DNA from: an uncultured Persicitalea sp.
GTDB taxonomy: Bacteria > Bacteroidota > Bacteroidia > Cytophagales > Spirosomataceae
NCBI GenBank assembly: GCA_950075905.1
Contig: CATMVR010000191.1
Span: forward strand, 1 to 8,308
DNA: 8,308 nt
Direction: 5' to 3'
Translations under genes and position numbers: made by a program
Part shown: positions 1-6,066 of the stretch, one piece after another
Position numbering within the stretch: position 1 is the first letter of the stretch
Layout: each line of letters starts with the position of its first letter
The notes under the pieces: generated by a model
Told to the model about the DNA's origin: nothing
Seen by the model: the letters and a program-made list of their open reading frames with translations, nothing else
The model's database searches: none

Positions 1-112
1 GCACCATAAGCAGGCGATCATTTACCAAACATATACCGCATACCCGAGTGCGCAGTCGATTCCCGTAGAGGCGTAGTACCTCTTCTCTTGCTTTATCCAA
101 CGTCCTGTTCAT
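1..112 (-). CDS. Nudix hydrolase, N-terminal fragment (cut by window edge)
   Basis: The minus strand reads from an ATG at 110-112 to the window edge without a stop, giving 37 residues that begin MNRTLDKAREEVLRLYG. The segment RTRVCGICLVNDRLLMV at residues 21-37 has the look of the first beta strands of a Nudix fold, where bacterial family members often read VRVCGI..ENDRLLLV. Nudix enzymes hydrolyse nucleoside diphosphates linked to another group. The catalytic Nudix box (GX5EX7REUXEEXGU) would lie beyond the window, so neither activity nor substrate can be judged. The gene is co-directional with the CBS-domain gene upstream (55 bases between stop and start), but it has its own good -7 promoter match at 124-131. 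The start is chosen because it is the first ATG, sits behind an A-rich stretch, and gives the usual short N-terminal helix before the domain. The family call is an inference from a short stretch. Confidence 0.7.
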   Translation of the reverse strand, partial: MNRTLDKAREEVLRLYGNRLRTRVCGICLVNDRLLMV

Positions 113-123
113 TTTTTGGACTG

Positions 124-131
124 CAAATATA
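124..131 (-). promoter_or_regulatory. Bacteroidota -7 promoter element for the Nudix gene
   Basis: The minus strand reads TATATTTG, an exact match to the Bacteroidota sigma-A -7 consensus TAnnTTTG. It lies 11 bases upstream of the Nudix ATG, which would give a very short leader. No clean TTTG appears at the expected -33 position; only a T-run is there. Because the match is short and the region is AT-rich, this is suggestive only. Confidence 0.35.
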
Positions 132-167
132 GCCAACCTTTGAGGAATCGGTAAAAAAAATATACCG

Positions 168-611
168 CTACTCCTGGTAGGGGCTGCCTGATATATAGTT
201 TTCCAGAGAGCGAATGTGCGCTCTTTGTTCCCGGATAATGGCTGTTACAATATCGTTGATTGATATGATACCTACCAGCTTTCCGTCTTTGGTCACGGGT
301 AGGTGACGAATGTGCTTTTCCGACATAATTTCCATGCATTCCTGCAAGGCCTGTTCGGTCTCCACTGTAATCACTTTACTGGTCATCACCTCCCGGATCA
401 GCGTATCCTTCGAAGCCCGTCCCCGTAGAATACCCTTCCGGGCGTAGTCCCTTTCCGAAAAAATCCCCACCATTTCGCCGTCCTCCATGACCAATACGGC
501 CCCGATATTTTTGATTTCCATTATTTCAAGGGCTTCGTACACTGTACTGTTCAGGCCAACAGACCAAATGGTGTCAATTACTTTTCCCGATAGGATTTGA
601 TGTACCTTCAT
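168..611 (-). CDS. Two-CBS-domain protein
   Basis: This is a 147-residue soluble protein made almost entirely of a Bateman module, a tandem pair of CBS domains. CBS1 covers about residues 8-65 and CBS2 about 72-128. CBS1 ends in the typical VGIFSERDYARKGIL stretch (residues 48-62). CBS2 carries RHLPV (102-106) and ends in VGIISINDIV (113-122). CBS pairs of this kind bind adenosine nucleotides (AMP, ATP, NAD(H) or S-adenosyl-methionine, depending on the protein) and act as small energy or redox sensors, usually in the cytoplasm. No effector domain is fused, so it must act alone or on a partner that cannot be identified here. Family members are typically about 140-150 residues, so it looks complete. 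The ATG at 609-611 is the only sensible start. It lies upstream of the Nudix gene on the same strand and is divergent from the helicase. The family call is firm; ligand and role are unknown. Confidence 0.93.
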   Translation of the reverse strand: MKVHQILSGKVIDTIWSVGLNSTVYEALEIMEIKNIGAVLVMEDGEMVGIFSERDYARKGILRGRASKDTLIREVMTSKVITVETEQALQECMEIMSEKHIRHLPVTKDGKLVGIISINDIVTAIIREQRAHIRSLENYISGSPYQE

Positions 612-643
612 AAAGAGTTAGGTTTAGTAGTGAAGAATTGATT

Positions 644-675
644 CCAATATAGTTTATTGAAACTGATAAATCCAA
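644..675 (-). promoter_or_regulatory. Possible promoter of the CBS-domain gene
   Basis: On the minus strand, TTGG (672-675) and TATATTGG (644-651) are separated by 20 bases. This resembles the Bacteroidota arrangement TTTG-N19-TAnnTTTG with one mismatch in each element. The downstream element lies 32 bases before the ATG at 611. The match is imperfect, so this is a weak call. Confidence 0.3.
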
Positions 676-836
676 CGATTTTACTGTAAGGCCTGTGAAA
701 AAGAATGCATTCGTGGAGCAAACTTCATAAATAGCATGAGCAGTGCATCAGAAAATAGACTCATCCGTGTTCTTTTTAAGGATAATGCCGTTATTTTACA
801 ATTGCATTGACCGCGCAATTTCAATACATCCAGTAT

Positions 837-2267
837 ATGCCTGATACCAACGATCTGCTGCCTTCCACCCTCCTCGCCAAACGATTTCCGTTCAAACCCA
901 CGGAAAGTCAATCACGTTTTTTTGAAAAAATGAATGACTTTTTGGTTGAGGAAGAGGGGCTGGAACGCTACCGGGATGCCTTCGTTCTGAAAGGCTACGC
1001 CGGTACCGGTAAGACCACGATCATCAGCGCGCTCATCAAAGTAATCAGGAAATTTGGCTACAAATCTGTTTTGCTGGCGCCCACCGGCCGGGCGGCTAAG
1101 GTGATGTCTGGCTATTCTAAAAAGGTATCCCTGACCATCCACAAAAAAATATACAAGCAGACTTCCGACGCCTACTCGGGCTCTTTTGTTTTTGAAAGGC
1201 AGGGCAACTACCACGAAGATACACTCTTTATCGTCGACGAAGCCTCCATGATCAGCGACGACGCCGATTTTGGCAACCGTAGCCTGCTGGCTGACCTGAT
1301 TGAGTACGTATACGAAAATCCGGGCAATAAGCTGTTGCTCGTCGGCGACACCGCCCAGCTACCGCCGGTTGGCAAGGAAATTAGCCCGGCCCTGGACAAA
1401 GCGTACCTCGAAAAAAACTTTCATTTGTCTGTCATTGACGAAGAGCTAACGGAGGTAATGCGCCAGGACGAGCAGTCGGGCATTTTGTTCAATGCCACCG
1501 ATCTGAGAAACCTGCTGGGAGTAGAAAAGCCCTCCATTCAAATCCGTACCCGTAAGTTTCAGGATATATATCGAATGACTGGCGACAAATTGGAGGATGG
1601 CCTGCGCTATGCCTACGACAAGCATGGCGTAGAAAATACCATCATCATTACGCGCTCCAACAAGTCGGCGGTGCAGTACAACCAGTACATTCGGCGGGTG
1701 ATCAACTTCTGCGAAGATGAGCTCGACGCGGGCGACCGGCTGATGGTAGTCAGAAACAATTATACCGTACTGGACGAAAACTCACCGGCTGGCTTCATTG
1801 CCAATGGTGACTTTGTGGAACTTCTCAAACTGAAACGCACCGAAGAAATACACGGCTTCCGCTTTGCCGACGCCGTGCTCCGGCTGACCGATTACGAGGA
1901 TCAACCCGAGTTTGAAGCGAAAATCATCCTGGACACCCTGCACTCCTCCTCCCCTTCCCTCACACAGGAAGAAAACAAGCGGCTGTACGAAAGTGTCATG
2001 GAGGATTATTTTTTTATAAAATCAAAAAAGGAACGTACCGAAGCCCTGCGAAAAGATCCGTACCTCAACGCCCTGCAAATTAAATTTGCGTACGCGCTCA
2101 CCTGCCACAAGTCGCAGGGGGGGCAATGGAGCGCCGTTTTTGTAGATCAGGGCTTTTTGCCGGAAGACCAGATAAACAATGAGTTTATCCGTTGGCTGTA
2201 TACGGCCATTACCCGGGCTACCGATGAAGTATTTTTAATGAACTTCCACCTCCACTTTTTTAGCTGA
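837..2267 (+). CDS. RecD-like superfamily 1 DNA helicase (AAA family ATPase, UvrD-like C-terminus)
   Basis: This predicted 476-residue ATP-dependent DNA helicase has a nearly full set of SF1B motifs. Walker A is GYAGTGKTT at residues 53-61 (Lys59). Motif Ia is APTGRAAKVM at 81-90. Walker B is VDEAS at 133-137. Motif III is GDTAQLPPVG at 170-179. The motif IV arginine lies in TEVMRQ (205-210), and ITRS is at 271-274. The UvrD_C_2-type end has TCHKSQG at 422-428 and YTAITRA at 455-461, with Arg460 as the likely arginine finger. This matches the RecD2/Pif1-like class that tracks 5' to 3' on single-stranded DNA. It lacks the N-terminal domain of full-length RecD2 and no RecB or RecC is nearby, so it is a stand-alone short form, and its exact repair role is unknown. 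The frame is open back to a TTG at 807, but the ATG at 837 is preferred because it is the first standard start and leaves no conserved sequence behind. A poor promoter match (TACAATTG, 797-804) lies upstream. It converges on the Sua5 gene. Confidence 0.9.
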   Translation: MPDTNDLLPSTLLAKRFPFKPTESQSRFFEKMNDFLVEEEGLERYRDAFVLKGYAGTGKTTIISALIKVIRKFGYKSVLLAPTGRAAKVMSGYSKKVSLTIHKKIYKQTSDAYSGSFVFERQGNYHEDTLFIVDEASMISDDADFGNRSLLADLIEYVYENPGNKLLLVGDTAQLPPVGKEISPALDKAYLEKNFHLSVIDEELTEVMRQDEQSGILFNATDLRNLLGVEKPSIQIRTRKFQDIYRMTGDKLEDGLRYAYDKHGVENTIIITRSNKSAVQYNQYIRRVINFCEDELDAGDRLMVVRNNYTVLDENSPAGFIANGDFVELLKLKRTEEIHGFRFADAVLRLTDYEDQPEFEAKIILDTLHSSSPSLTQEENKRLYESVMEDYFFIKSKKERTEALRKDPYLNALQIKFAYALTCHKSQGGQWSAVFVDQGFLPEDQINNEFIRWLYTAITRATDEVFLMNFHLHFFS

Positions 2268-2357
2268 GATTTCAGGGTCCTGGCCTATTTTCTGATCAAA
2301 AAAACGGGGGGAGAGGTAAGGTCAATTTGTTGCCTACCAAAACCAACGACTTCTTCA

Positions 2358-3335
2358 CTATTCGTGAATGGAATCGGCATTTCGCACGGACGCCCGCAGT
2401 AAGCGGTCGTTGATGGCCCTACCCAGGCCGCGATCAGGCAATTTTTCGGCCCAAATTTCCCGCACAGGCAGCTGATCCATTTCCCGCAGGCTGGCAAACA
2501 AACGAAAGGCAGCCTCCCGAAAATCGCCCGTCTCTGAGAGACAGCGCGCCTGGGGGTAGGTATCAAAATGGGCAGGCTTTTGAAAAAAAAGAAAGCCTGT
2601 GGCATCTGTGGGCTTTGCGGATTCCATCTCTTCCCTGTCTAACAAGTGCAACGGCAAACGGGGCGCATAATGGCTTTTGAGCATACCGGGAGCCATGGGG
2701 TTGGAGCTCGAATGCAAAGTGGTTTTTACTTCTCCGATCACCGCCTCGATATCTTCTACCTGCAACCCACCCAACCGAACCACCGTGGGTACCCCCGCCG
2801 GAAAACCAACGATGGTAGACTCGATGCCCACTCTGGCGGGTCCGCCATCCAGTACATACTCGATCTTTGACCCGAGCTGATCTACCACATGCTGCGCCGT
2901 TGTAGGGCTGATGTACCCAAACGGATTGGCGCTGGGTGCAGCCAGCGGAAAAGACAGCGACCGCAGCAACTGTAAAGTAAGCGGGTGGTCAGGTACCCGC
3001 ACCGCTACTGTCGACAATCCTGAGGTAACCAGGTCTGAGATCAAGGCTTTTTTTTCCAGGAGGAGGGTTAGTGGTCCCGGCCAGAATTTTTCAGCAAGTA
3101 GCACGGCCTGTTCCGGGATTTCGGCAACAAAATCTCTGATGGCTTCCAACGAATAGGAATGCACAATCAGGGGGTCGAAGGTAGGTCGATTTTTTGCTTC
3201 AAAAATTGAGAGAACGGCTTTGGTATCCAGCGCGTTTGCCGCCAAACCGTAGACGGTTTCGGTTGGAATAGCCACCAGTTTTCCCCGACCTAGCAGTTGC
3301 CGGGCTCTCTCGATATCTGTACCTGTAATGCTCAC
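2358..3335 (-). CDS. L-threonylcarbamoyladenylate synthase, Sua5 type
   Basis: This 325-residue enzyme makes threonylcarbamoyl-AMP from threonine, bicarbonate and ATP, the first step of N6-threonylcarbamoyladenosine (t6A) formation at position 37 of ANN-decoding tRNAs. The YrdC/TsaC catalytic domain spans about residues 7-195. It shows PTETVYGL (24-31), AKNRP (47-51), FDPLIVH (53-59), FWPGPLT (84-90), AVRVPDHP (111-118), SANPFGYISPT (135-145) and DGGPARVGIESTIV (163-176). The linker APGMLKSHYAPRLPL (215-229) and about 95 further residues form the C-terminal Sua5 domain. This marks it as the long Sua5 form rather than the short TsaC/YrdC form of enterobacteria. Length is normal for Sua5. The ATG at 3333-3335 fits the family start, and a promoter-like element lies 19 bases upstream. 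It is divergent from the dehydrogenase genes and convergent with the helicase, so it is probably transcribed alone. Its partners TsaB, TsaD and TsaE are not in the window. Confidence 0.95.
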   Translation of the reverse strand: MSITGTDIERARQLLGRGKLVAIPTETVYGLAANALDTKAVLSIFEAKNRPTFDPLIVHSYSLEAIRDFVAEIPEQAVLLAEKFWPGPLTLLLEKKALISDLVTSGLSTVAVRVPDHPLTLQLLRSLSFPLAAPSANPFGYISPTTAQHVVDQLGSKIEYVLDGGPARVGIESTIVGFPAGVPTVVRLGGLQVEDIEAVIGEVKTTLHSSSNPMAPGMLKSHYAPRLPLHLLDREEMESAKPTDATGFLFFQKPAHFDTYPQARCLSETGDFREAAFRLFASLREMDQLPVREIWAEKLPDRGLGRAINDRLLRASVRNADSIHE

Positions 3336-3354
3336 GAATAAAGGAATTTAATCA

Positions 3355-3362
3355 CAAAGGTA
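3355..3362 (-). promoter_or_regulatory. Bacteroidota -7 promoter element for the Sua5 gene
   Basis: The minus strand reads TACCTTTG, an exact TAnnTTTG match. It is 19 bases upstream of the Sua5 ATG, which would leave a leader of about 10-15 bases. I see no TTTG at the expected -33 distance. Position and exact match make this the most believable promoter element in the divergent spacer. Confidence 0.4.
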
Positions 3363-3474
3363 CTGCTTGAACCACAATTTTTTACCCTCAGATTCAGACT
3401 TTTCAACTCCTTACTAGCCTAGAATAAACCAATATTTATTAATTTATTTTAAGAATCTACCCAAAGAGTAGTAG

Positions 3475-3490
3475 GAAAAGCATACTTTTC
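3475..3490 (+). promoter_or_regulatory. Inverted repeat overlapping a -7-like element upstream of the dehydrogenase genes
   Basis: GAAAAG (3475-3480) and CTTTTC (3485-3490) form a 6-base inverted repeat around a 4-base centre. The right half overlaps TACTTTTC (3483-3490), seven of eight matches to the Bacteroidota -7 consensus, 51 bases before the ATG at 3542. An inverted repeat over a promoter element is where a repressor could bind, but the arms are short and the spacer is AT-rich, so chance is possible. Confidence 0.25.
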
Positions 3491-3541
3491 ACTTATATTC
3501 ATTGATCCTTTAATCTATCAAAATATCAACTCCTTTTACCT

Positions 3542-5287
3542 ATGAGTTTTCAGATCAAAGAGCCGGCCGCCGAATATGATGTATGTATCATTGGGTCAGG
3601 TGCTGGCGGCGGTATGGCAGCCTAGCAACTGGCCAAAGCCGGCGCTAAGGTAGTACTTCTGGAAGCAGGGGGCTACTATGATCCTGCCGATCCAAAATAT
3701 ATTACCCAACTCAAATGGCCCTGGGAATCGCCCCGGCGGGGCGCGAGCACGCAGTTTCGCAACTTTGGCGACTACGATGCCGCCTGGGGCGGATGGGAAA
3801 TTGCGGGCGAGCCCTATACCCGCAACCGCGGTACTGAGTTCGACTGGTTCCGGTCGCGGATGCTTGGTGGCCGTACCAACCACTGGGGAAGGATTTCACT
3901 GCGCTTTGGTCCCAATGATTTTAGGAGAAAAAGTATCGATGGTCTCGGTGAAGACTGGCCCATCAACTATGATACTGTAAAACCATACTACGATAAGGTA
4001 GATAAGCTGATTGGTGTGTTTGGTGCCCCTGCCAACCTGCCCAATGATCCTGATAGTATCTACCTGCCTCCACCCAAGCCCCGTCTGCACGAACTTATGT
4101 TTCAAAAGGCAGGCAAGGCGCTGGATATTCCGGTGATTCCGTCGCGGCTATCCATTCTTACCAAGCCTATCAATAACGAGCGTGGCTCCTGCTTTTACTG
4201 CCATCAATGCAACCGGGGCTGCCAGGCGTATGCGGACTTCTCGGCTTCTTCGGTACTGGTGATACCCGCCGTAAAAACCGGCAACGTTACCCTGATCACC
4301 AACGCTATGGCCCGGGAGGTACTTACCGACCAGTCTACCGGCTTGGCCACGGGCGTATCCTACGTTGACAAAGAAAAACTGAGTGAGCATACCATCAAAG
4401 CCAAAATCGTGGTACTGGCCGCCAGTGCCTGTGAGTCGGCCCGTTTGCTACTAAACTCCAAGTCGGCCCGCTTCCCCAACGGACTGGCCAATTCAAGTGG
4501 CGTGGTGGGCAAGTACCTGCACGACTCCACAGGAGCTTCGCGGGGCGCTTTTATTCCAAAACTCATGGACCGTGAGCGCTACAACGAAGACGGGGTAGGC
4601 GGTATGCACGTGTACACTCCCTGGTGGCTCGACAACAAGAAACTTGATTTCCCGCGCGGCTACCACATCGAGTACGGCGGAGGTATGGGCATGCCCGGCT
4701 ACGGTTTTGGCTGGGGCATGGAAAACCAGAATGGCAAGTACGCCGGTCCGGATGGAAAAATGAAAGAGGCAGGTGGCTACGGTGCTTCGCTGAAAAATGA
4801 CTACCGCCGCTTTTATGGAGCCAACATTGGCATGTCTGGGCGGGGCGAAGCCGTGGCTACGGCCGATAACTACTGCGAAATCGACAAGAACACCGTAGAT
4901 AAGTACGGCATACCCGTGCTCCGGTTCAACTACAAGTGGTCTGACTACGAAATTAAGCAGGCCAAGCACATGCAGGATACGTTTGAAGAGATTATCCACG
5001 CCATGGGCGGGGTTGCTACCGGATCAAAGCCCGGCCCGGAAAATAACTACGGACTGGCGGCCCCCGGCCGGATTATCCACGAGGTAGGAACTGTACGGAT
5101 GGGCAATGACCCCAAAAGCTCGGCCCTGAATAAGTTCTCTCAGGCCCACGATGCAAAAAATGTATTTGTGGTAGACGGAGGTTCCTTTGTTTCGCAGGCT
5201 GATAAAAACCCAACCTGGACGATTTTGGCCCTATCTTGGCGTGCCTCAGATTACATCATCGACCAGGTAAAACAGAAAAATCTGTAA
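3542..5287 (+). pseudogene. GMC-family FAD-dependent sugar/glycoside dehydrogenase, large subunit, interrupted by TAG at codon 28
   Basis: Read through the stop, this frame encodes a typical GMC flavoprotein of 581 codons. Residues 12-44 form the FAD Rossmann motif: GSGAGGG at 18-24 and the ribose-binding Glu41 in LLEAGG. MLGGRTNHW at 107-115 is the second FAD-contact region. Cys217, Cys220, Cys223 and Cys227 form a C-x2-C-x2-C-x3-C cluster. HEVGTVRMG (513-521) and NPTWTILALSWR (556-567) supply the usual active-site His513 and Asn556. The TAG at 3623-3625 lies in the helix just after the glycine motif. Nothing else is broken: no frameshift and no second stop in over 550 codons. The next in-frame ATG after the stop that heads a long frame (3860) would lose the FAD domain, so a product from there should be inactive. 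The downstream partner gene suggests a two-subunit dehydrogenase that oxidises sugars or glycosides in the cell envelope; C3-oxidising glycoside dehydrogenases are one known group with this pairing. A recent nonsense mutation and a sequencing error are both possible. Confidence 0.85.
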
Positions 5288-5348
5288 TCGGACGCCTCCG
5301 TTTGCACCTAGTTATTTTTCATTATTCTGATCCAACTATTTGTCAAAT

Positions 5349-5993
5349 ATGAAACGCAGAGATACATTAAAAGCCCTTACGCTGAGCTCGTTCGGAATTG
5401 CGGCCGTCAATCCACAGGAACTTCTGGCTGAACAGCGCGAACTGGAACTGGCCTTGGCGGAAAGCAACGTCGAGGATACCATCGAGATTCCCGGTGGCCG
5501 TACCAAAGAAGAAGCCATCCACGACGCCCAACTGATGAAGATGACCTTCTTCACCCCGGCCGAAATGGCTACCCTGGCCGTACTTTCTGATATTATTATC
5601 CCCGCCGATGAAAAATCGGGCAGCGCCTCCCAGTCAGGAGTGCCCGATTTTATTGAGTTTATGGTCAAAGATCAGCCCAACTGGCAAACTCCTTTCCGGG
5701 GCGGCCTGAGCTGGCTCGATCTGGAATCGCGCAAGCGGTTCGATAAGGTTTTCACTTCCCTTAGCAAAGAGCAGCAGCTGAAAATCGTGGATGATATTGC
5801 GTATCCGCAAAAAGCCAAGCCAGAAATGAGTCAGGGAGTAGCCTTTTTCAATATAATGCGCAATTTTACGGCTACTGGCTTCTACACCAGCGAAATAGGC
5901 ATCAAAGATCTGGGCTACATGGGAAATCGCCCCAATCAGTGGGATGGTGTACCAGAGAAAGTCCTCAAACAGTACGGTTTGAGCTACTCATAA
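5349..5993 (+). CDS. Gluconate 2-dehydrogenase subunit 3 family protein, small subunit of the GMC dehydrogenase
   Basis: This 214-residue protein starts MKRRDTLKALTLSSFGIAA, a twin-arginine-like leader (RR at 3-4, then a short hydrophobic stretch at 9-20) as often seen in this family. It implies that the folded complex is exported across the inner membrane, the flavoprotein probably riding with it since that subunit has no leader of its own. The family domain begins at about FFTPAEMATLAVLSDIIIP (67-85), followed by SGVPDFIEFMV (96-106) and a conserved C-terminal stretch ATGFYTSEIGIKDLGYMGN (175-193). Small subunits of this type pair with GMC flavoproteins and are needed for their maturation, export or electron transfer. 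The frame is open to a TTG at 5340, but the ATG at 5349 places the arginine pair at residues 3-4, as expected. It lies 61 bases after the flavoprotein stop on the same strand, so the two form one unit. It remains intact although the partner carries a stop. No cytochrome c gene, the usual third component, is in the window. Confidence 0.9.
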   Translation: MKRRDTLKALTLSSFGIAAVNPQELLAEQRELELALAESNVEDTIEIPGGRTKEEAIHDAQLMKMTFFTPAEMATLAVLSDIIIPADEKSGSASQSGVPDFIEFMVKDQPNWQTPFRGGLSWLDLESRKRFDKVFTSLSKEQQLKIVDDIAYPQKAKPEMSQGVAFFNIMRNFTATGFYTSEIGIKDLGYMGNRPNQWDGVPEKVLKQYGLSYS

Positions 5994-6014
5994 GCTTAAC
6001 CTACTCTTTACCAA

Positions 6015-6022
6015 TACTTTTG
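6015..6022 (+). promoter_or_regulatory. Possible -7 element for the T9SS-substrate gene
   Basis: TACTTTTG matches TAnnTTTG exactly and lies 44 bases before the preferred GTG start at 6067. Transcription from it would begin near 6028-6030, inside the left arm of the terminator hairpin, so the new transcript would escape the terminator. No TTTG is present at the -33 distance. Weak but position-consistent. Confidence 0.25.
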
Positions 6023-6024
6023 AG

Positions 6025-6056
6025 TAGCGGGGGAAAACATTCCTCCGCTATTTTTT
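6025..6056 (+). terminator. Rho-independent terminator after the dehydrogenase genes
   Basis: A 9-base stem (TAGCGGGGG at 6025-6033 with CCTCCGCTA at 6042-6050, one G-U pair) encloses an 8-base loop and is followed at once by six T residues (6051-6056). It begins 31 bases after the stop of the small-subunit gene. Form and place are those of an intrinsic terminator for that transcription unit. The left arm also shares four bases with a competing inverted repeat (5983-5990 with 6021-6028). Confidence 0.8.
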
Positions 6057-6066
6057 GTATGTAAAG

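Noticed and set aside
703..712. Perfect 10-base palindrome GAATGCATTC in the CBS/helicase spacer as an operator
   Set aside because: A single copy, not placed over a clear promoter, and within chance expectation; no regulator nearby supports it.
2117..2123. Seven-G tract in the helicase motif SQGGQW as a phase-variation site
   Set aside because: The tract is short, it encodes the conserved Gly-Gly as needed, and the gene is a repair helicase rather than a surface antigen. The frame is intact.
2268..2357. Terminator between the convergent helicase and Sua5 genes
   Set aside because: The near-palindrome around TGATCA (about 2289-2306) and the loose GGTAAGG/CCTACC pairing lack a G+C-rich stem followed by T residues. 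The spacer holds nothing I can support.
3623..3625. UAG as pyrrolysine or a programmed readthrough codon
   Set aside because: Pyrrolysine is not expected in Bacteroidota, no pyl genes are seen, the position is a Rossmann helix residue with no special role, and no readthrough signal is visible.
4493..4999. 168-residue open frame on the minus strand inside the GMC dehydrogenase gene
   Set aside because: It is fully antisense to well-conserved GMC sequence, resembles no family I know, and its openness is explained by codon bias of the real gene. The same holds for the other short frames opposite or inside the helicase, Sua5, T9SS and ABC-F genes.
5289..5300. Small hairpin CGGA-CGCC-TCCG after the GMC gene as a terminator
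   Set aside because: Only a four-base stem with no T-tract directly after it, and it would split the two-subunit unit; best seen as chance.
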